Positions 1-8,236 of a stretch of DNA of 33,834 nt are shown here, one piece after another (the stretch's first letter is position 1; each line of letters opens with the position of its first letter). The stretch covers positions 1 to 33,834 of the forward strand of contig REDM01000196.1 of the NCBI GenBank assembly GCA_007693485.1, given 5' to 3'. This DNA is from Spirochaetaceae bacterium. Its GTDB lineage: Bacteria > Spirochaetota > Spirochaetia > DSM-27196 > PWMO01. Position numbers and translations under genes: made by a program. The notes beneath the pieces are model-generated. The model ran no database searches and had not been told where the DNA came from. It saw only the letters and a program-made list of their open reading frames with translations.

Positions 1-19
1 GCGTAAAGATACCGTTTTC

Positions 20-38
20 ATCTTGATATTGTCAAGAT
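20..38. repeat. Perfect 7-bp inverted repeat
   Basis: ATCTTGA (20-26) and TCAAGAT (32-38) are perfect inverted arms around a 5-nt spacer. No T-run follows on either strand, so an intrinsic terminator is unlikely. It could be an operator or the end of an upstream unit. Nothing else is recognisable in the first 140 bases except a -10-like TAGTAT at 126-131, just before the first gene. Confidence 0.4.
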
Positions 39-140
39 CAACGAAGCAATTTCCTTCCAAGTTCGCGCCGGAACGGTCGGGCACGGCGCTGCGGGATCCA
101 CGACGGTGACGCCTCCGGCGCTTCGTAGTATGGTGTCGCC

Positions 141-1040
141 ATGATTCCGGAAGCAGTTTCGCTTGGGAGAATGGTGCTCTCGTTTCGCCTCCTGCTGCTC
201 TTTCTCGCGGCGGGCGGCGGCGGCGTCGCTGGATGGTTTCTGCTCGGTGCGCGCCGCGACGCGTTGCGTCGGGTGGTGATCGACTCGCTGACTACCGCGG
301 TTTTGCTTCTGCTGGCAGGGTGGAAGCTGGTTGCGCTGGTCACGCAGTGGTTCGCGATCCGGCGGGAGCCGCTTCTGCTGCTCTGGGCAACCGGCGGGCG
401 TCTCGGGATCTTTGCAGGGCTGGCCATGGCTCTGGCGTACCTGGGATGGAAGCTCGGCCGTGTGCGAAGGGGCGACCTCGGCGCGCGCGATATCGCACGG
501 GGGATGGCGCTGGTGGTCTCGGCGGCCATGATTGCGTACGGAGTGCTGTTTGTCGGGTCGGCGGCGGCGTACGCGGCAACCGGCGGTTCGTCGACCGCGG
601 CCCGGGTAGGCGCGGTGGTTCCCGAGTTCTCGCTGCCGCTGCTGAACGGTGAACAAGCGCTTTCCCCGGGTGATCTTCGCGGCCGCCCCGCGCTCCTCAA
701 CTTCTGGGCGACCTGGTGTGGCCCCTGCCGCGCGGAGACCGTGGTGAAGAACCGGCTGGCCGGCGAGTTTGGAGACCGGATCACCGTGGTGGGGATTAAC
801 CTCACGCACACCGAGGCCGGGTCGGAGCCGGTGGCCGCCTACGTCCGCGAGCGGCAGATCCGCTACCCGGTGGCGCTCGATCGGGACGGGCGGGTCACCG
901 ATCGCTTCGGCGTGCGCGGAACCCCAACCACCGTGATCGTCGCACCCGACGGCACCGTCCACACACGGTTCTTTGGCCCACTCAGCTACGACCGCGCCGC
1001 GGCAGTGATTGAAGGACTGCTCACCGAAGCCTCCCGATAG
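141..1040 (+). CDS. Membrane-anchored TlpA-like thioredoxin-fold protein
   Basis: This 299-residue protein has an N-terminal membrane region of about four hydrophobic segments (roughly residues 11-35, 45-70, 77-105 and 118-147). A TlpA/ResA-type thioredoxin domain follows from about residue 153 to the end. The redox centre reads WATWCGPC with C193 and C196, and the cis-proline segment GTPTT is present, so the fold should be active. The C-terminal domain is probably extracytoplasmic and acts as a thiol-disulfide oxidoreductase, for example a reductant for cytochrome c or envelope proteins. The partner is unknown because no cytochrome biogenesis gene is adjacent. TlpA proteins usually have one anchor, so the multi-span N-terminus is unusual. 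There is no Shine-Dalgarno before ATG 141; a TAGTAT hexamer ends 9 nt before it. The family call is firm, the substrate is not. Confidence 0.85.
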   Translation: MIPEAVSLGRMVLSFRLLLLFLAAGGGGVAGWFLLGARRDALRRVVIDSLTTAVLLLLAGWKLVALVTQWFAIRREPLLLLWATGGRLGIFAGLAMALAYLGWKLGRVRRGDLGARDIARGMALVVSAAMIAYGVLFVGSAAAYAATGGSSTAARVGAVVPEFSLPLLNGEQALSPGDLRGRPALLNFWATWCGPCRAETVVKNRLAGEFGDRITVVGINLTHTEAGSEPVAAYVRERQIRYPVALDRDGRVTDRFGVRGTPTTVIVAPDGTVHTRFFGPLSYDRAAAVIEGLLTEASR

Positions 1041-1135
1041 CATGTGGAAATACCACGACGAGTGCGCTACACTCTGGGCAGATCAGCGATAACACCCGAC
1101 GCCGCAGGGCGTCGTATGGGGCGGGGAGGCTGTCG

Positions 1136-3250
1136 ATGAAACGGATGCTATTGTGGCTTTTGATTGTGGTGCTCGTACTTACCGCGGCAACCGGGTGTCG
1201 TACCCTCTTTGGACGCGGGCGCGGCCCCATCGAAAGTTTTTCCTTTCTGCCACAGCACAACCCCGGCCTGTCCGCGGTGGTCACCGGCGCGATCAACGAG
1301 CGGCGCGAGCCCAAGGAGATCATGGTTGTGGTGCCGCCGGGCACCGATCCCTCGCGGCTGGTTGCCACGATCTCGCTGAACACCGAAGCGACCGTTCGGG
1401 TCGTTACCTCCGGACAGCCGGTGGTACAACAGAACAGCGTGACGTCCAACGACTTCACCCTTCCGGTGCTCTACTCGGTTCTGGTGCCGGGCGACAACGA
1501 GCCGTGGCTCTACCGCGTCACCGTCCGCGAGGCGGACACCAACGCGCGGCTTGCCGCCGTGCAGGTTGCCGACGCGGTGAGCTTTGCGCCGAGCTTTCAG
1601 CCGGGAATCTACGATTACACCGCCGAGGTGCTGTACGGAAGCAGATCCGCCCGTATTGAAGTGCGCGCCGAGAGCCGCTTTCTGCAGCGGGTTGTGGTGG
1701 ACGGCTCGGTAATTCGCGGGGGATCCGGTGGCGTCAACGTACCCTTCGACGGTATCGACGTAAAGGAAGTATTCATCGAGAGCTTCGCCGAAGACGGGGT
1801 CACCCAGGAAGTCTATCGCGTGACCCTCTTCCGCGCGCCGCCCGATGACAACCCGGCACTTGAGGCGATCTCCGTTGGCGGCGGAACCCTCTCGCCCACC
1901 TTCGACCCCAACCGCCTCCATTACGTCAGCGAGGTCCCCCACGAAACAACCGATATCCAGCTTGCGGTTCGTCCGCAGAGCCGGTTTGCCACTGCGGCGA
2001 TCGAGTCGGGAACGCAGGGGGTGGCAATTGCCGTGAGTGGCGATCCTGCCTCGGCACGGGGAGCATCGGTGGCGTTCCGAGACACCGACCGGCTCATCCT
2101 TGCGATTGCGGTCCGCGCGGAAGACGGAACGCAGCTACGGTACACGGTAGACGTGCGCCGCGCGGCACCGACGGTTTCGGCGCTGGCCCCCGCCGCGGTA
2201 GCGCCACAACCGGCGCCCGCCCCGACACCCCAGCCCGCACCAACCCCGGCCCCACAGCCAACACCTGCTCCAGCACCTCAGCCCGAACCAACACCGCAGC
2301 CGGCCCCAACCCCGGCCCCGCAGCCTGCACCCACTCCAGCGCCTGCGCCGCAGCCGACTCCGGCACCAACACCGGCTCCCACTCCGCAGCCGACTCCGGC
2401 ACCAACACCGGCTCCCACTCCACAGCCGACCCCGGCACCAACACCGGCTCCCACTCCACAGCCGACCCCGGCTCCAGCTCCTCCGGCGGGGCGCGCGGTG
2501 GCCATGCAGCTCACGGTTGCCGCGCGCTCCGTGGCGCTTGAGCGGAGAGACTGGGCGGCGCTGAGCTCCGCGCGTGATGAGATTGGCAGCGAAGCTATAG
2601 TGACCGTGCGGCAGTATCGCGGTGACGGTGTGTACGTCACCCAGCGCGCCCCGGTGACGGTGCAGCGGCGGGGGAACAACCCGGCCGTTGTCTCTCTGGA
2701 CTGGCGTTCTGCACGGCTTTCGGTCCCCGAAGGAGGCCTGGTCGAGGTTGAGGTTGCCATCCCGACAACGGCCGGCCGGGTGCTCTCCTACACCGAGGCG
2801 GTGAGTGCCGCGGGAACCGTCACCGTATCCGTCCCGTTTCTGCGACTGGGTGATTCGTCCCGGGTCATGTGGCCGGCGGTCGGTACCCTGGTACCCGTGA
2901 CGGGGTTTTTCTCCATGATTCCTCCGGGGCAGATCAGTCGCGCCGGTGTGGAGGAACTGCCTCGCCAGGCGGGTGCCCCACAGGGTGCGGTGCTGACGGT
3001 GCGTGATGCCAACAGCGGGGCGCAGATCGTTCGCGAAACAGTCTGGTCGACGCCGGGAATACGTGCGGGTCAGCAGCTCTCCTTTGACCGCGAGGTGGTG
3101 CTCGACGAAGGGCGGGCGGTGACCTACACCTTTGAAGTGCGTACTGCTGACGGGCGTGGCTGGCGCCGCTCCGGTGAGACCACGGTCTGGACGACCCAGT
3201 TGACTCCCGACGGAGGGTTCGCACCGGCGGTGCTCTTCGTGATGGAGTAG
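1136..3250 (+). CDS. Large lipoprotein with beta-sandwich repeats and Pro-rich spacer
   Basis: The 704-residue product starts with a lipoprotein signal (hydrophobic residues 4-18, lipobox-like AATGC, C21), so it should be lipid-anchored in the envelope. Residues about 40-345 hold three tandem segments. The second and third fit the cadherin-like beta-sandwich pattern ([12 protein letters not shown] followed by [19 protein letters not shown] followed by YRVTLFRA). The first is more diverged. Residues about 350-452 are almost only Pro, Ala, Thr and Gln, a rigid extended spacer that could cross periplasm or peptidoglycan. The last 250 residues look beta-rich with no motif I recognise. GGGAGG lies 7-8 nt before ATG 1136. 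The gene stands alone, 95 bp after the TlpA-like gene. A structural or adhesive surface role is likely but unproven. Confidence 0.8.
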   Translation: MKRMLLWLLIVVLVLTAATGCRTLFGRGRGPIESFSFLPQHNPGLSAVVTGAINERREPKEIMVVVPPGTDPSRLVATISLNTEATVRVVTSGQPVVQQNSVTSNDFTLPVLYSVLVPGDNEPWLYRVTVREADTNARLAAVQVADAVSFAPSFQPGIYDYTAEVLYGSRSARIEVRAESRFLQRVVVDGSVIRGGSGGVNVPFDGIDVKEVFIESFAEDGVTQEVYRVTLFRAPPDDNPALEAISVGGGTLSPTFDPNRLHYVSEVPHETTDIQLAVRPQSRFATAAIESGTQGVAIAVSGDPASARGASVAFRDTDRLILAIAVRAEDGTQLRYTVDVRRAAPTVSALAPAAVAPQPAPAPTPQPAPTPAPQPTPAPAPQPEPTPQPAPTPAPQPAPTPAPAPQPTPAPTPAPTPQPTPAPTPAPTPQPTPAPTPAPTPQPTPAPAPPAGRAVAMQLTVAARSVALERRDWAALSSARDEIGSEAIVTVRQYRGDGVYVTQRAPVTVQRRGNNPAVVSLDWRSARLSVPEGGLVEVEVAIPTTAGRVLSYTEAVSAAGTVTVSVPFLRLGDSSRVMWPAVGTLVPVTGFFSMIPPGQISRAGVEELPRQAGAPQGAVLTVRDANSGAQIVRETVWSTPGIRAGQQLSFDREVVLDEGRAVTYTFEVRTADGRGWRRSGETTVWTTQLTPDGGFAPAVLFVME
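2360..2467 (+). repeat. In-frame 36-bp tandem repeat, 3 copies
   Basis: Copies begin at 2360, 2396 and 2432, and a fourth start is truncated at 2468. Each unit encodes 12 residues, [12 protein letters not shown]. The copies differ only at a few third positions. Less regular Pro-Ala-Thr-Gln coding flanks the array back to about 2205. The unit length is a multiple of three, so copy-number change would lengthen or shorten the spacer without a frameshift. Confidence 0.9.
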
Positions 3251-3305
3251 ACGACGCAACGGCCGCCCCACAGCGGCACGACGGGTTGAGGGCGCTCGGG
3301 AACAA

Positions 3306-3334
3306 TTGACAGCGGGCGCCGTTTCCCCAATGAT
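3306..3334 (+). promoter_or_regulatory. Sigma-70-type promoter for the AbrB-family gene
   Basis: A perfect -35 TTGACA (3306-3311) and -10 AATGAT (3329-3334, 4 of 6) are separated by 17 bp. The -10 ends only 9 nt before GTG 3344, so transcription would begin almost at the start codon. No Shine-Dalgarno is present, which fits a leaderless mRNA. Confidence 0.5.
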
Positions 3335-3343
3335 CGTTTCACT

Positions 3344-4417
3344 GTGCAGACGCTCACCGTGTATCCGATAGTGCTCTCATTATCTCTTGGACTGATCGGC
3401 TGGCAGCTTGCGCGCTGGGGGCGAGTTCCGGCACCTGCCATGATCGGCCCGATGCTTTTGATTGCGGTGACGGCGGTGTTTGGACTCCCGCACATGCAGA
3501 TTGCCGGCTGGTTTCGGCTGGTTATCCAGTCGATTGTCGGTGGCTATATCGGGCGGCGGATCAACCGCGCCGCACTCATCTCCCTGAGAAGCATGATACC
3601 GGCGATCGCGACAACAACCACCTGGTACGTCCTGGGTACAGCCCTCATCGGGTACGCCGTGGCGCGGCTTGCGCTGGTTGACCTGGGATCCGCGTTTCTG
3701 GCGACAGCGCCCGGCGGCGTCGCCGAGATGACTGCCCTCGCAATCGCCTCCAACGTAGACGTGGCCTTTGTGGCGACGCTGCAGACCTTCCGGGTGATCT
3801 GCTCCAACGTTCTGGTTCCGCTGGTCGTTCGCTGGATTCCCGCCCGCGCGGCTTCAGCGCCGGTTCTTGCCGAGGAAGCGGCCGGGGCGGACGGCGTGAC
3901 CGGTACGCCACCCCCAGAACGGGCTCCCGTTCCGTGGCTCGTGGTGGTAGCGGTTGGCGTGTGCGGAAGCCTGCTCTTTCTGTGGATGAACATACCGGCG
4001 GCCGGCGTTCTGGGATCCATGACCGCCATCGCCGCCGTGCAGCTCGTGGGGTTTCGAACCCAGCCGGTCCCTCGCCTCGTACTCAATCTCACCTACATCT
4101 TTCTGGGAATCTCGGTTGGCATCTCGTTCAACATGGAGACCGTGCTGACGCTGCAGGATTCGCTGGGGATCCTGCTGGCCGCAACGGCCGCAACCCTTGG
4201 GAGCAGTTTCCTGCTCTCCTTTGTCGTGATGCGGGCGATGCGGCTGGATCTTCGCACCGCGCTGCTTGCCTGTTCTCCGGGCGGGTTATCGCTGATGGCG
4301 GTGGTTGCAGAAGAAGCAGGGGCTCAGACCGTTGTGGTGAGTATGCTCCACACCGTGCGAATCATCTGGGTGGTGGTATCAATGCCCATCTTTCTGCGGA
4401 TTGCCTCGCTGTTCTGA
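3344..4417 (+). CDS. AbrB-family integral membrane protein (putative transporter)
   Basis: The 357-residue protein is highly hydrophobic, with about ten membrane spans in two homologous halves. Each half carries the signature of the AbrB family (Pfam AbrB, once mislabelled ammonia monooxygenase): APGGVAEMTALA in the first and CSPGGLSLMAVVAEEAG in the second. Each signature is followed by a HTVRI/TFRVI-type helix. A more polar linker near residues 168-190 separates the halves. AbrB here is a membrane family and is unrelated to the Bacillus transition-state regulator. Family members are regarded as putative transporters of unknown substrate. The tricarboxylate transporter operon lies about 480 bp downstream on the same strand, which is compatible with a shared carboxylate theme, but that link is inference. 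GTG is the most upstream plausible start. Confidence 0.8.
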   Translation: MQTLTVYPIVLSLSLGLIGWQLARWGRVPAPAMIGPMLLIAVTAVFGLPHMQIAGWFRLVIQSIVGGYIGRRINRAALISLRSMIPAIATTTTWYVLGTALIGYAVARLALVDLGSAFLATAPGGVAEMTALAIASNVDVAFVATLQTFRVICSNVLVPLVVRWIPARAASAPVLAEEAAGADGVTGTPPPERAPVPWLVVVAVGVCGSLLFLWMNIPAAGVLGSMTAIAAVQLVGFRTQPVPRLVLNLTYIFLGISVGISFNMETVLTLQDSLGILLAATAATLGSSFLLSFVVMRAMRLDLRTALLACSPGGLSLMAVVAEEAGAQTVVVSMLHTVRIIWVVVSMPIFLRIASLF

Positions 4418-4896
4418 CCGGGCGGGCCGTCCTCCCGCAACAGGATCGGCGAAATTCACACTACACAGCACATCGTGGCGGTCTGTTTGCAATGGAGAAA
4501 GGTGTTGTGATACAATGAGAACGGCGATCGCGTCTGTTGATTGGAGCGATGAACGGCCCGGGGTTTTCGGAGTCCGACCGCGCCTCAGCATTCTCCCCTT
4601 GCCACGGGCGGGGTGCCGTTCGTACTTGTTTTTACCAGAACAAACCGGTATAAAAAAATCGAATGATGGGTATGCAGACCTTTTATTGGACAGCTCCCGG
4701 GTTTCGGTTTACTGTGACGCAACCCTTCCGTGGAGATTACTGATCCGTTTCGTGGGGAGTACCGACGTGGTGGCCGTGGGTTCCATATGGGTTCTCATTG
4801 AGGTCTGCAACGTCGGCAACCAAAGCGAAACCAAGTAAGCGGAATAAAGTCGATAAGAGCGTAGTATTTAGAGGGAATCCTAAGGAGGATATCAAA
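4418..4896 (+). other. 479-bp intergenic leader upstream of the tct operon
   Basis: I see no convincing gene here. An open frame of about 107 codons (ATG 4515 to 4838) has no well-placed Shine-Dalgarno, no recognisable motif, and overlaps two candidate promoters. The segment contains a possible promoter at 4487-4516 (TTGCAA, 18 bp, TACAAT) and a better one at 4626-4654. It is locally AT-richer than its surroundings, for example around 4626-4690. If the second promoter is used, the tctC mRNA has an unusually long leader of about 235 nt, enough for a folded regulatory element. I do not recognise a known riboswitch. Confidence 0.5.
4626..4654 (+). promoter_or_regulatory. Candidate promoter for tctCBA
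   Basis: TTGTTT (4626-4631, 3 of 6 matches) and TATAAA (4649-4654, 5 of 6) are separated by exactly 17 bp. The -10 is followed by an A-run. It points toward tctC and would give a leader of about 235 nt. Confidence 0.45.
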
Positions 4897-5907
4897 GTGA
4901 AAAACATTCGAAGAAGCATTGGCTTTTTGGCCGTGCTGGTCACGCTGGTCATGCTGGGCGCATGTGCTCGAGAACAGGCCGCGTCTGCTCCGGCACCCGA
5001 GGCAACAGAAGCAGCCGCGACCTGGAGCCCCACCCGCCCCATCACGGTCATTACCCATGTGGGTTCTGGTGGTGGCATGGACGTAGCGTCCCGGCTTTTC
5101 TTTGAAATTGCCCGCGAGTTTACCGACGCAACATTCGTCGTGGAAAACGTAACGGGTGGTGCTACCATGAACGCCTCGAATGCGGTTCTGGGAAGACCTG
5201 CCGACGGTTACACCATCTTTGCCATGGCCATGTCCAACGTCAATAACGTGGTCTCCAACGACTTCGACCGGAGCGTGTACATCGACGGATATCACTGGCT
5301 CGCCAAAATCCAGAAAGACCCCGCAGCGGTCATCATTCGCAAGAGCGACCGGGATGCCGGTATGGATTTCGAGGGAATTATTGAGGATGCACGAAGAAGG
5401 CCGGGACAACAGATCTGGGCGGTGCCTGTTCTCGGTGCAAACAAGCACTTTGAAGCACTGATGATCTGGGAGGCCACCGGCGTGGAAGGCAGCGCGGTAC
5501 CGTTTGTATCCGGTCCTCAGGGTGCAGCTGCAGTACTCGGCGCTTCCGCGGATGTGCAAATGGGTAACCCCTTCAACGCCGTGGGACGTGACTTATGGGT
5601 TGCGGCGATTGCCTCGCCCGAGCGTATGCCCGGCTTTGAGGATTCACCCACGTTTGCCGAATTGGGCTACCCCGAGTTGAATAATGAGCATATCTGGCGT
5701 GGCTTTGCGGTTCGGCAGGGCACCCCGCCTGCCATGATCGAGTGGATGGAAGACCTTGTGACCAAGGTTTCTGAACACCCCCGATGGCTCAAGTTCAATG
5801 CCGACAACGCGATTGCGCCCAGAGCAGTATTTGGGGATGACTTCAGAAGAATTGTAGACAGAACCATCGAGGTCACCGAGTACTGGCTGAACGAACTTGA
5901 TATGTAA
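4897..5907 (+). CDS. tctC: Tripartite tricarboxylate transporter substrate-binding lipoprotein
   Basis: This 336-residue protein belongs to the TctC/Bug family of extracytoplasmic solute receptors, which capture carboxylates for TTT transporters. The GTG start at 4897 is chosen because AAGGAGG (4882-4888) precedes it at good spacing and the following residues form a lipoprotein signal ending in LGAC (C22). A longer reading in the same frame from 4798 would have no such signal. Family features include the strand with PITVITHVGSGGGMDVASR, NVTGGATMNASNAVLGRPADGYT and the later PFVSGPQGAAAVLGASADVQ. The receptor is tethered by lipid rather than free in the periplasm. tctB and tctA follow, but a terminator-like hairpin lies just downstream, which fits the usual need for excess receptor. 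The actual ligand cannot be read from sequence. Confidence 0.9.
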   Translation: MKNIRRSIGFLAVLVTLVMLGACAREQAASAPAPEATEAAATWSPTRPITVITHVGSGGGMDVASRLFFEIAREFTDATFVVENVTGGATMNASNAVLGRPADGYTIFAMAMSNVNNVVSNDFDRSVYIDGYHWLAKIQKDPAAVIIRKSDRDAGMDFEGIIEDARRRPGQQIWAVPVLGANKHFEALMIWEATGVEGSAVPFVSGPQGAAAVLGASADVQMGNPFNAVGRDLWVAAIASPERMPGFEDSPTFAELGYPELNNEHIWRGFAVRQGTPPAMIEWMEDLVTKVSEHPRWLKFNADNAIAPRAVFGDDFRRIVDRTIEVTEYWLNELDM

Positions 5908-5917
5908 TTCTTTTCGT

Positions 5918-5955
5918 TCTCCGTGTTGTGGGAACACGGCACGGAGATTGTTTTT
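5918..5955 (+). terminator. Intra-operon terminator/attenuator after tctC
   Basis: An 8-bp stem TCTCCGTG (5918-5925) with CACGGAGA (5940-5947) is followed by TTGTTTTT. The loop contains a competing hairpin, CCGTGTT (5921-5927) with AACACGG (5933-5939), which cannot form together with the first. A second, bulged hairpin lies at about 5969-6004 (GGACA/TGTCC outer pairs). Partial termination here would favour TctC over TctB and TctA. Confidence 0.6.
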
Positions 5956-6029
5956 CTGAGTGCAAGAGGGACAGGTAGCCGGACCCGGTTTGGCGGCTTG
6001 TCCTTTATTCTGTGAAGGAGGGTTCGTAA

Positions 6030-6605
6030 TTGGCACAAATTGGCAGGTTTTTTGCGGAGCAGGGGTTGCTCATGCAATTAGTCTTTTTGGCAATCGTGCT
6101 CGCTCTGGGCTGGCTGGCTATTCGCCCCTTCAAAAAACTGCGCCCCTATACGGGCCAGATTCTGGTTCTGGTCGGTATTTTCTGGATTGGCTTGTTGTTC
6201 TATTTTATTACCTTTTCGTTCCGTGTCCCCCGTTTTGCCTCGGTCGCAACCACCGGAGCAACCGTTCCTCGCTTCTGGTTCTATGTGCTTATTCCGATTA
6301 CACTGCTTGCTCTTATTCCCATGCTGAAAGGCCACGACGCACCCGATGAAAAACCGGGTAACGTGTGGCGGGTGGGCATTGTATTCGGCACACTGGTGCT
6401 GAGCCTCGTTTCGTTTCGTTACATCGGATATTACCTCAGTTCTGCAATTTTTCTTGTTGTGGTGATGTGGGTGCTGGACTCACGCGACAAAGTTCAACTG
6501 ATCGCCATACCCGTGGGCTGGGTGATCTTCTCCCATTTCTTTTTCGCCCGGCTGTTGTATGTGCGCTTGCCTATCGGCACGTTGTTTGCCGGGCTGTTCG
6601 GATAG
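6030..6605 (+). CDS. tctB: Tripartite tricarboxylate transporter small membrane subunit
   Basis: This 191-residue integral membrane protein has about five hydrophobic spans (near residues 10-28, 40-65, 75-95, 115-150 and 160-185). It sits between tctC and tctA, where TctB is expected. The proposed start is TTG 6030, with AAGGAGG (6015-6021) 8 nt upstream. TctB sequences are poorly conserved, so position and topology carry much of the assignment. Typical TctB is about 150 residues, so this one is slightly long. TctB partners TctA to form the permease driven by an ion gradient. The stop is 16 nt before tctA, so translation of the two is probably coupled. Confidence 0.85.
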   Translation: MAQIGRFFAEQGLLMQLVFLAIVLALGWLAIRPFKKLRPYTGQILVLVGIFWIGLLFYFITFSFRVPRFASVATTGATVPRFWFYVLIPITLLALIPMLKGHDAPDEKPGNVWRVGIVFGTLVLSLVSFRYIGYYLSSAIFLVVVMWVLDSRDKVQLIAIPVGWVIFSHFFFARLLYVRLPIGTLFAGLFG

Positions 6606-6621
6606 AAAGGGGTGTAACACC

Positions 6622-8118
6622 ATGATGGATATTCTTGTCAACTTGAGTGCCGGCTTCAGCATCATGTTTACGCCCATGGCGATATTGCTCTGTCTGCTGG
6701 GTGTCTTCGCCGGAATCACCTTTGGTGCCATCCCGGGCATTTCGCCCTCCATGGCGGTGGCGCTGTTGCTTCCGATGACGTTTAATCTACCTCCCATATT
6801 GGGCATGGTGCTCCTGCTGGGTGCGTATAAGGGTGCAAATTACGGCGGTTCGGTTTCCGCGGTGCTGATCAACACACCGGGTACCCCTTCGGCCGCGGTA
6901 ACCGCCTTTGACGGCTACCCCATGACCAAAACCGGGCGTGTTGGTGAGGCCATGGGGATTTCGCTGTATGCCTCGGTATTTGGCGGCATTATTGGAACGG
7001 TGGTACTTATTCTATTCGCCCGACCCTTGGCGCTGGTTGCCCTGAGGTTCTGGCCTTCGGAGTACTTTGCCCTGACTATACTCGGTCTTACCACCGTAGC
7101 GACGATGGGCGGAAAGAACTGGCAAAAGGCTCTTGTGGCCGTTGTGTTTGGGTTGCTGCTGAACACCATCGGTATGGACCCCATCGCAGGCACACGACGT
7201 TTTACGTTTGGAGATATACGGCTGCTCGATGGTCTTTCCCTGATACCCGCCATCATCGGACTTTTTGCCCTGGGTGAGCTTTTCTATAATATCGAACACT
7301 ATGTCAAAGGCACAAAATTCGACAAGCTCGCCTACAAGCTGCCCAAACTGAGCTACTATCTGACCGTTTGGAAAAACATCGTGCGGGCCGGCGTGTTGGG
7401 GACCATCATCGGGATTTTCCCCGGCGCGGGCGGCACCATCGCCGCGTTCATTTCCTATGATGTCGAAAAGCGTTTCAGCAAGAATCCCGAAGAGTTCGGC
7501 AAGGGTTCGCCGGAAGGTGTCGCTGCGGCCGAGTCATCGAACAGCGCTTCCGCCGGTGGGGCTCTCGTTCCTCTACTGGCTTTGGGTATACCCGGGAGTG
7601 CCACCGCAGCGGTGCTGCTGGGTTCGCTTCTGGTGCACGGTCTGAACCCCGGACCGGAAATGTTTGTCAAAGAGCCCGAACTGGTCTATGGCATGTTTGC
7701 CTCCATGTTCATGGCCAACGCCTTCATCCTTCTGGTTGGTCTCTTGGGCGCCAAACTCTTCGTGCGGGTCACGGACCTGAAAAAGACCATACTCTACCCC
7801 CTCATTTTCACCTTCGCTATTGTTGGTAGCTATGCGGTCACCTCGTCCATGTATTCCGTAGTTGTTTGTGTGGTCTTTGGGGTAATCGGCTGGATATTCC
7901 GGCGGTACGGGTACCCCTCTGCGCCGGTTGTTCTGGGCATTGTACTGGGGAGTCTGGCCGAACTGAGCTTCCGGCAGGCGCTGATCATCGGCGGGATCGA
8001 GAGCTTCTATAAACGCCCGCTGACACTGATCATGCTGGCGATTGCGATAGCGGCGGTAGCGGCGCCCATCGTGTCAAAGCGCATGAAGGAAATGAAAGAG
8101 CGGACCGAAATTGATTGA
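6622..8118 (+). CDS. tctA: Tripartite tricarboxylate transporter large permease subunit
   Basis: This 498-residue polytopic membrane protein is the main permease of the TTT system. Hallmarks are the early GAIPGISPSMAVALLLP segment and NTPGTPSAAVTAFDGYPM, followed by GIFPGAGGTIAAFISYD, which echoes the first as the second half of an internal duplication. ALGIPGSATAAVLLG lies further on. Length is standard for the family. ATG 6622 is preferred because GAAAGGGG lies about 9 nt upstream and an earlier in-frame reading would run through the end of tctB. A second ATG follows immediately. Substrate entry depends on TctC docking. The operon ends here; a strong hairpin starts 42 nt after the stop. Confidence 0.95.
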   Translation: MMDILVNLSAGFSIMFTPMAILLCLLGVFAGITFGAIPGISPSMAVALLLPMTFNLPPILGMVLLLGAYKGANYGGSVSAVLINTPGTPSAAVTAFDGYPMTKTGRVGEAMGISLYASVFGGIIGTVVLILFARPLALVALRFWPSEYFALTILGLTTVATMGGKNWQKALVAVVFGLLLNTIGMDPIAGTRRFTFGDIRLLDGLSLIPAIIGLFALGELFYNIEHYVKGTKFDKLAYKLPKLSYYLTVWKNIVRAGVLGTIIGIFPGAGGTIAAFISYDVEKRFSKNPEEFGKGSPEGVAAAESSNSASAGGALVPLLALGIPGSATAAVLLGSLLVHGLNPGPEMFVKEPELVYGMFASMFMANAFILLVGLLGAKLFVRVTDLKKTILYPLIFTFAIVGSYAVTSSMYSVVVCVVFGVIGWIFRRYGYPSAPVVLGIVLGSLAELSFRQALIIGGIESFYKRPLTLIMLAIAIAAVAAPIVSKRMKEMKERTEID

Positions 8119-8159
8119 GCTCCTTTCAATGAAGACCTGAATCCAATCACCGGGCACGT

Positions 8160-8208
8160 TGACGGACACGCAGAAGGTCTTTTCCTGAAAGATTCTGCGT
8201 GCCCGTCA
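8160..8208 (+). terminator. Long stem-loop after tctA (no U-run)
   Basis: Arms 8160-8175 and 8193-8208 pair over 16 positions with a single mismatch (TGACGGACACGCAGAA against TTCTGCGTGCCCGTCA). The 17-nt loop can form a further 5-bp TCTTT/AAAGA helix. There is no T-run afterwards; a Shine-Dalgarno for the next gene follows 14 nt later. It may terminate the tct mRNA, protect its 3' end, or act on the downstream gene. Confidence 0.55.
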
Positions 8209-8236
8209 GGCCTGGCCGGCAGGAAGGAGACCTTCG

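Noticed and set aside
2094-2760. Minus-strand open frames opposite the Pro-rich repeat
   Set aside because: They arise from the repeat and encode Gly/Val/Ala-rich low complexity; no start signals.
4515-4838. Possible 107-codon gene before tctC
   Set aside because: No good ribosome-binding site, no recognisable motif, and it covers two candidate promoters; better treated as leader DNA.
4849-4856. GTCGATAA, resembling a sigma-28 -10 box, before tctC
   Set aside because: No TAAA-type -35 at the required 11-bp spacing, unlike the flgM promoter.
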